Shown here one piece after another: positions 32,920 through 34,637 of a stretch of DNA of 34,637 bases. Below the pieces are notes generated by a model, which had not been told where the DNA came from, did not search any database, and worked only from the letters and a program-made list of their open reading frames with translations. The translations under genes were made by a program, and so were the position numbers. Numbering within the stretch: the first letter of the stretch is position 1; every line of letters starts with the position of its first letter. The stretch is from Nocardioides rubriscoriae (lineage in GTDB: Bacteria; Actinomycetota; Actinomycetes; Propionibacteriales; Nocardioidaceae): assembly GCF_008087085.1 (NCBI RefSeq), contig NZ_VIYJ01000019.1, positions 1 to 34,637 of the forward strand, read 5' to 3'.

Positions 32920-33432
32920 ATGAACACCAACGCCACGAACACCCGCACCGCCACCGCCACCGCCACCGCCTCCCGCCCCACCCTGCGCCGCTTCCTCCTC
33001 GCAGGACTGGCTCCGCTGCTGACGGTCCTGGCGATCCTCGGGATGGCCGGCCAGGCCGACGCCGCGTCGTACAGCTACGGCGGCAAGGTGAGCATCAACA
33101 GCTACTACGGTGCCGCCAGCGGCGACGCCACCATCTCCGGCTCGCAGACGAGCTTCTACGTCGGAGCCAACCTCAGGGACGTCCGCAACGACAACTACTG
33201 CGCCACCCTGCAGATGCGTGGGCTGACCAACGGCTCGGCCAGCGCCTGGATCACCGTCGGCTTCAACTGCGACACGAACGTCTCGAAGTTCGTCTGGGCA
33301 TCGCGCAACACCTCTGGCTGGGCCGTCGACGGAATCCAGGTGCGGGCCTGCCAGAGCAACCGCTACGGAACCGTCGTCGCAACCTGCTCCGCGGCCGTCA
33401 ACGCCACCAACTGGCAGGTCTACTACGGCTGA
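32920..33432 (+). CDS. Small secreted protein, Cys-containing
   Basis: A 170-residue protein. The N-region contains a run of ACCGCC codon pairs encoding alternating Thr-Ala, then RRFLLAGLAPLLTVLAILG as signal core, with cleavage likely after ADA48. The mature 122 residues are rich in Ser, Tyr, Asn and Gly with four Cys (NYCAT, FNCDT, RACQS, ATCSA), probably two disulfides in a beta-sandwich-like fold. The family is not recognised. GAAGGAG lies about 7 bases before ATG 32920. The 11-bp repeats upstream suggest control by the AfsR-type regulator, and a strong hairpin follows. Confidence 0.78.
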   Translation: MNTNATNTRTATATATASRPTLRRFLLAGLAPLLTVLAILGMAGQADAASYSYGGKVSINSYYGAASGDATISGSQTSFYVGANLRDVRNDNYCATLQMRGLTNGSASAWITVGFNCDTNVSKFVWASRNTSGWAVDGIQVRACQSNRYGTVVATCSAAVNATNWQVYYG

Positions 33433-33771
33433 GCATGTGGCTCCACACGCCGACGGCGCCACCCCGACCCGGGGTGGCGCCGTCGGCGTCTGTTCTGATG
33501 AGCGCACTAACAACCCGGGGTCAGCACACTGATCTGGGGCTTCGGTGTCTTGTGCGCCAAGGCAGCCACCCGCAGGCTCGATACCGGACTGTCGGCGGGA
33601 GCCCGTACCGTCTGGTTTAGGTCAAGAGTCCCGCCCGCACGCCTCCAGACGTGGGCGGACGGCAACCGCGTCACCCGACACGGTGCCTTCTGGAGAAGAC
33701 CCGGCCCCAGGCGACCGCCTGGGTCAAGACGGGTGACGCCTCGGCGTCGGCCCCTCCACGGGAGCGTCCAC
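33433..33771. other. 339-bp intergenic region
   Basis: It contains the strong hairpin at 33447-33489. The remaining sequence has somewhat lower GC and no convincing gene. A weak half-symmetric sequence (AGGTCAAGAGTCCC) lies near 33618. GGGAG at about 33760 is a likely ribosome binding site for the next gene. Confidence 0.5.
33447..33489 (+). terminator. Strong 20-bp hairpin terminator
   Basis: The arms 33447-33466 and 33470-33489 are perfect inverted repeats of 20 bases around the loop ACC, followed by CTGTTCTG. It lies 15 bases after the small secreted gene. Confidence 0.85.
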
Positions 33772-34209
33772 ATGTCATTAACCACCAAGTCCCTCACTCC
33801 CTGCACCGGTCCCCACTGCGGCAGCTACCGGGCCGGGCACCAGATCCACTTCATCCACGCCAACCACGTCGGCCGCACCCCCTGGGGATGGCGCGACGCC
33901 GTCGTCACCGCCATCACCGGTCTCACCGTCCACCTCGCCTACGTTGACCACGACTCCGCCCTCGAGGTCTGGCACCACCAGCCCCTCGCCGACACGCTCG
34001 CCGTGGGCGACCCCGTGCGACTGCACGAGCAGTACTACGTCCTCGATACACCCAGCGGCTGGCACTGCGTCCGGGTCCTCGACGGCGGCCTGGGCGACGT
34101 ACCGACCCCCGAGCAACCAGCCCTGTGGGCCCCCGAGACCACCAACCCGATCGTCGACCTGGCCACCGGCGTCGCGATCACTGAATTGCCCCGGGTCTGG
34201 TGGAGGCTC
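33772..34209 (+). pseudogene. Hypothetical gene, 3' end cut by an IS3-type element
   Basis: From ATG 33772, about 146 residues remain before the frame enters the insertion sequence near 34210. The remnant reads CTGPHCGSYRAGHQIHFIHANHV, DAVVTAITGLTVHLAYVDHD, VGDPVRLHEQYYVLDTPSGWHCVRVLDGG and ends near TGVAITELPRVWWRLW. It looks like a soluble beta-rich domain. The family is not recognised. After 34210 the same frame continues to 34317 through IS DNA only. I call it interrupted because the element's end lies inside the frame; whether the protein is still made is unknown. Confidence 0.6.
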
Positions 34210-34637
34210 TGGTCTGCCCCGGGTTCCACGCAGTCGAGATTGCTTGGATCTCATGCCACGGTGATGATGCGGTTGCGTTCGAACTCTATCGGCGAGAGCC
34301 ATCCGAGTTTGCTGTGACGGCGTTTGCGGTTATGCCAGATCTCGAGGTACTCGAAAATCGCGTTGGCCAGCTCGAGGCGGGTGCCCCACTTCTTGCGGTC
34401 CAGGAGTTCGACCTGCATGCGCGACCAGAATGACTCGATCATCGAGTTGTCGTAGCAGTCGCCGATGCTGCCCATCGAGGCGAGCAGACCGGAGTCCTTG
34501 GCGCGCTTGGTGAACGCCCAGGACCCGAATTGGACGCCCTGGTCGGAGTGGATGATCGTGCCTGGCTCAGCGTGCTTGTCGAGCCGGCTGTCGATGGCCA
34601 TACCGAGCGCGTTGGTCACCAGCGCACCGGTGGGCGA
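34210..34637 (-). mobile_element. IS3-family insertion sequence, partial (runs off the right edge)
   Basis: The left end is placed at TGGTCTGCCCCGGGTTCC, which begins with TG and has the CCCCGGGT core common in IS3-family terminal repeats. It lies 41 bases beyond the transposase stop. The other end and any target duplication are outside the window. Confidence 0.65.
34251..34637 (-). CDS. IS3-family transposase OrfB, C-terminal part
   Basis: The last 128 residues or so of the DDE integrase-core transposase; the frame continues past the right edge, so the N-terminus is missing. Marks: TIIHSDQGVQFGS carries the second catalytic Asp, MGSIGDCYDNSMIESFW the catalytic Glu region, and RRHSKLGWLSPIEFER the conserved IS3 C-terminus. 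The ORF ends ITVA-stop. The visible part is intact, so the element may be active. Confidence 0.93.
   Translation of the reverse strand, partial: SPTGALVTNALGMAIDSRLDKHAEPGTIIHSDQGVQFGSWAFTKRAKDSGLLASMGSIGDCYDNSMIESFWSRMQVELLDRKKWGTRLELANAIFEYLEIWHNRKRRHSKLGWLSPIEFERNRIITVA

Noticed and set aside
32941..32970. ACCGCC run as a microsatellite or regulatory repeat
   Set aside because: It lies within the signal-peptide N-region, and short Thr-Ala runs are common in high-GC secreted proteins.
1..34637. CRISPR arrays, tRNA, rRNA, phage or toxin-antitoxin genes
   Set aside because: No regularly spaced repeats, cloverleaf-like sequences or recognisable proteins of these kinds were seen.

Overview
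The window is about 34.6 kb of very GC-rich DNA, well above 70% by eye. It has many GTG starts, genes overlapping by GTGA or ATGA, leaderless-type promoters, an AfsR/SARP regulator and a cytochrome P450. All of this fits a high-GC actinobacterium; Nocardioides or a relative is my best guess, from style only. I see no tRNA, rRNA, CRISPR array or phage gene.

Left part (about 0.2-12 kb): a carbon, energy and stress block. A leftward operon encodes a two-domain universal stress protein, a P-type cation ATPase and an acetyl-CoA hydrolase/transferase. From the same intergenic region a rightward operon encodes a GH65 disaccharide phosphorylase, a second universal stress protein, a zinc-ribbon protein, a GT4 glycosyltransferase and an amylo-alpha-1,6-glucosidase-type debranching enzyme. 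Two palindromes resembling the mycobacterial DosR/DevR dormancy box lie between the two operons. A box with a complete core match lies at 12388-12401, upstream of a decayed glyceraldehyde-3-phosphate dehydrogenase gene and inside the 3' end of a patatin-like lipase gene. Two more lie at 20979-21015, before a small membrane protein gene. I infer that part of the window belongs to a DosR-type hypoxia/dormancy regulon. The regulator itself is not in the window.

Middle part (13.7-21 kb): two small proteins, one resembling a stand-alone histidine-kinase phosphoacceptor domain; a FabH-like ketosynthase; an unknown 120-residue protein; and a large PAS-PAS-GAF hybrid histidine kinase with two receiver domains and an HPt domain. 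The first receiver has lost its phosphoacceptor Asp. Two paralogous small unknown proteins flank the kinase gene and share a conserved upstream block.

Right-middle part (21-26.8 kb): two adjacent divergent TetR modules, each with two visible operator palindromes. One controls a tautomerase and a zinc alcohol dehydrogenase, the other a P450. A LysR regulator and a maleylpyruvate-isomerase-family protein follow.

Right part (26.8-34.6 kb): an ATPase-PAS signalling protein, an AfsR-type BTAD/NB-ARC/TPR regulator, and two secreted proteins. The second secreted gene is preceded by three direct repeats at exactly 11-bp spacing, the geometry of SARP operators. A 20-bp perfect hairpin follows it. The window ends with an unknown gene cut by an IS3-family element that runs off the right edge.
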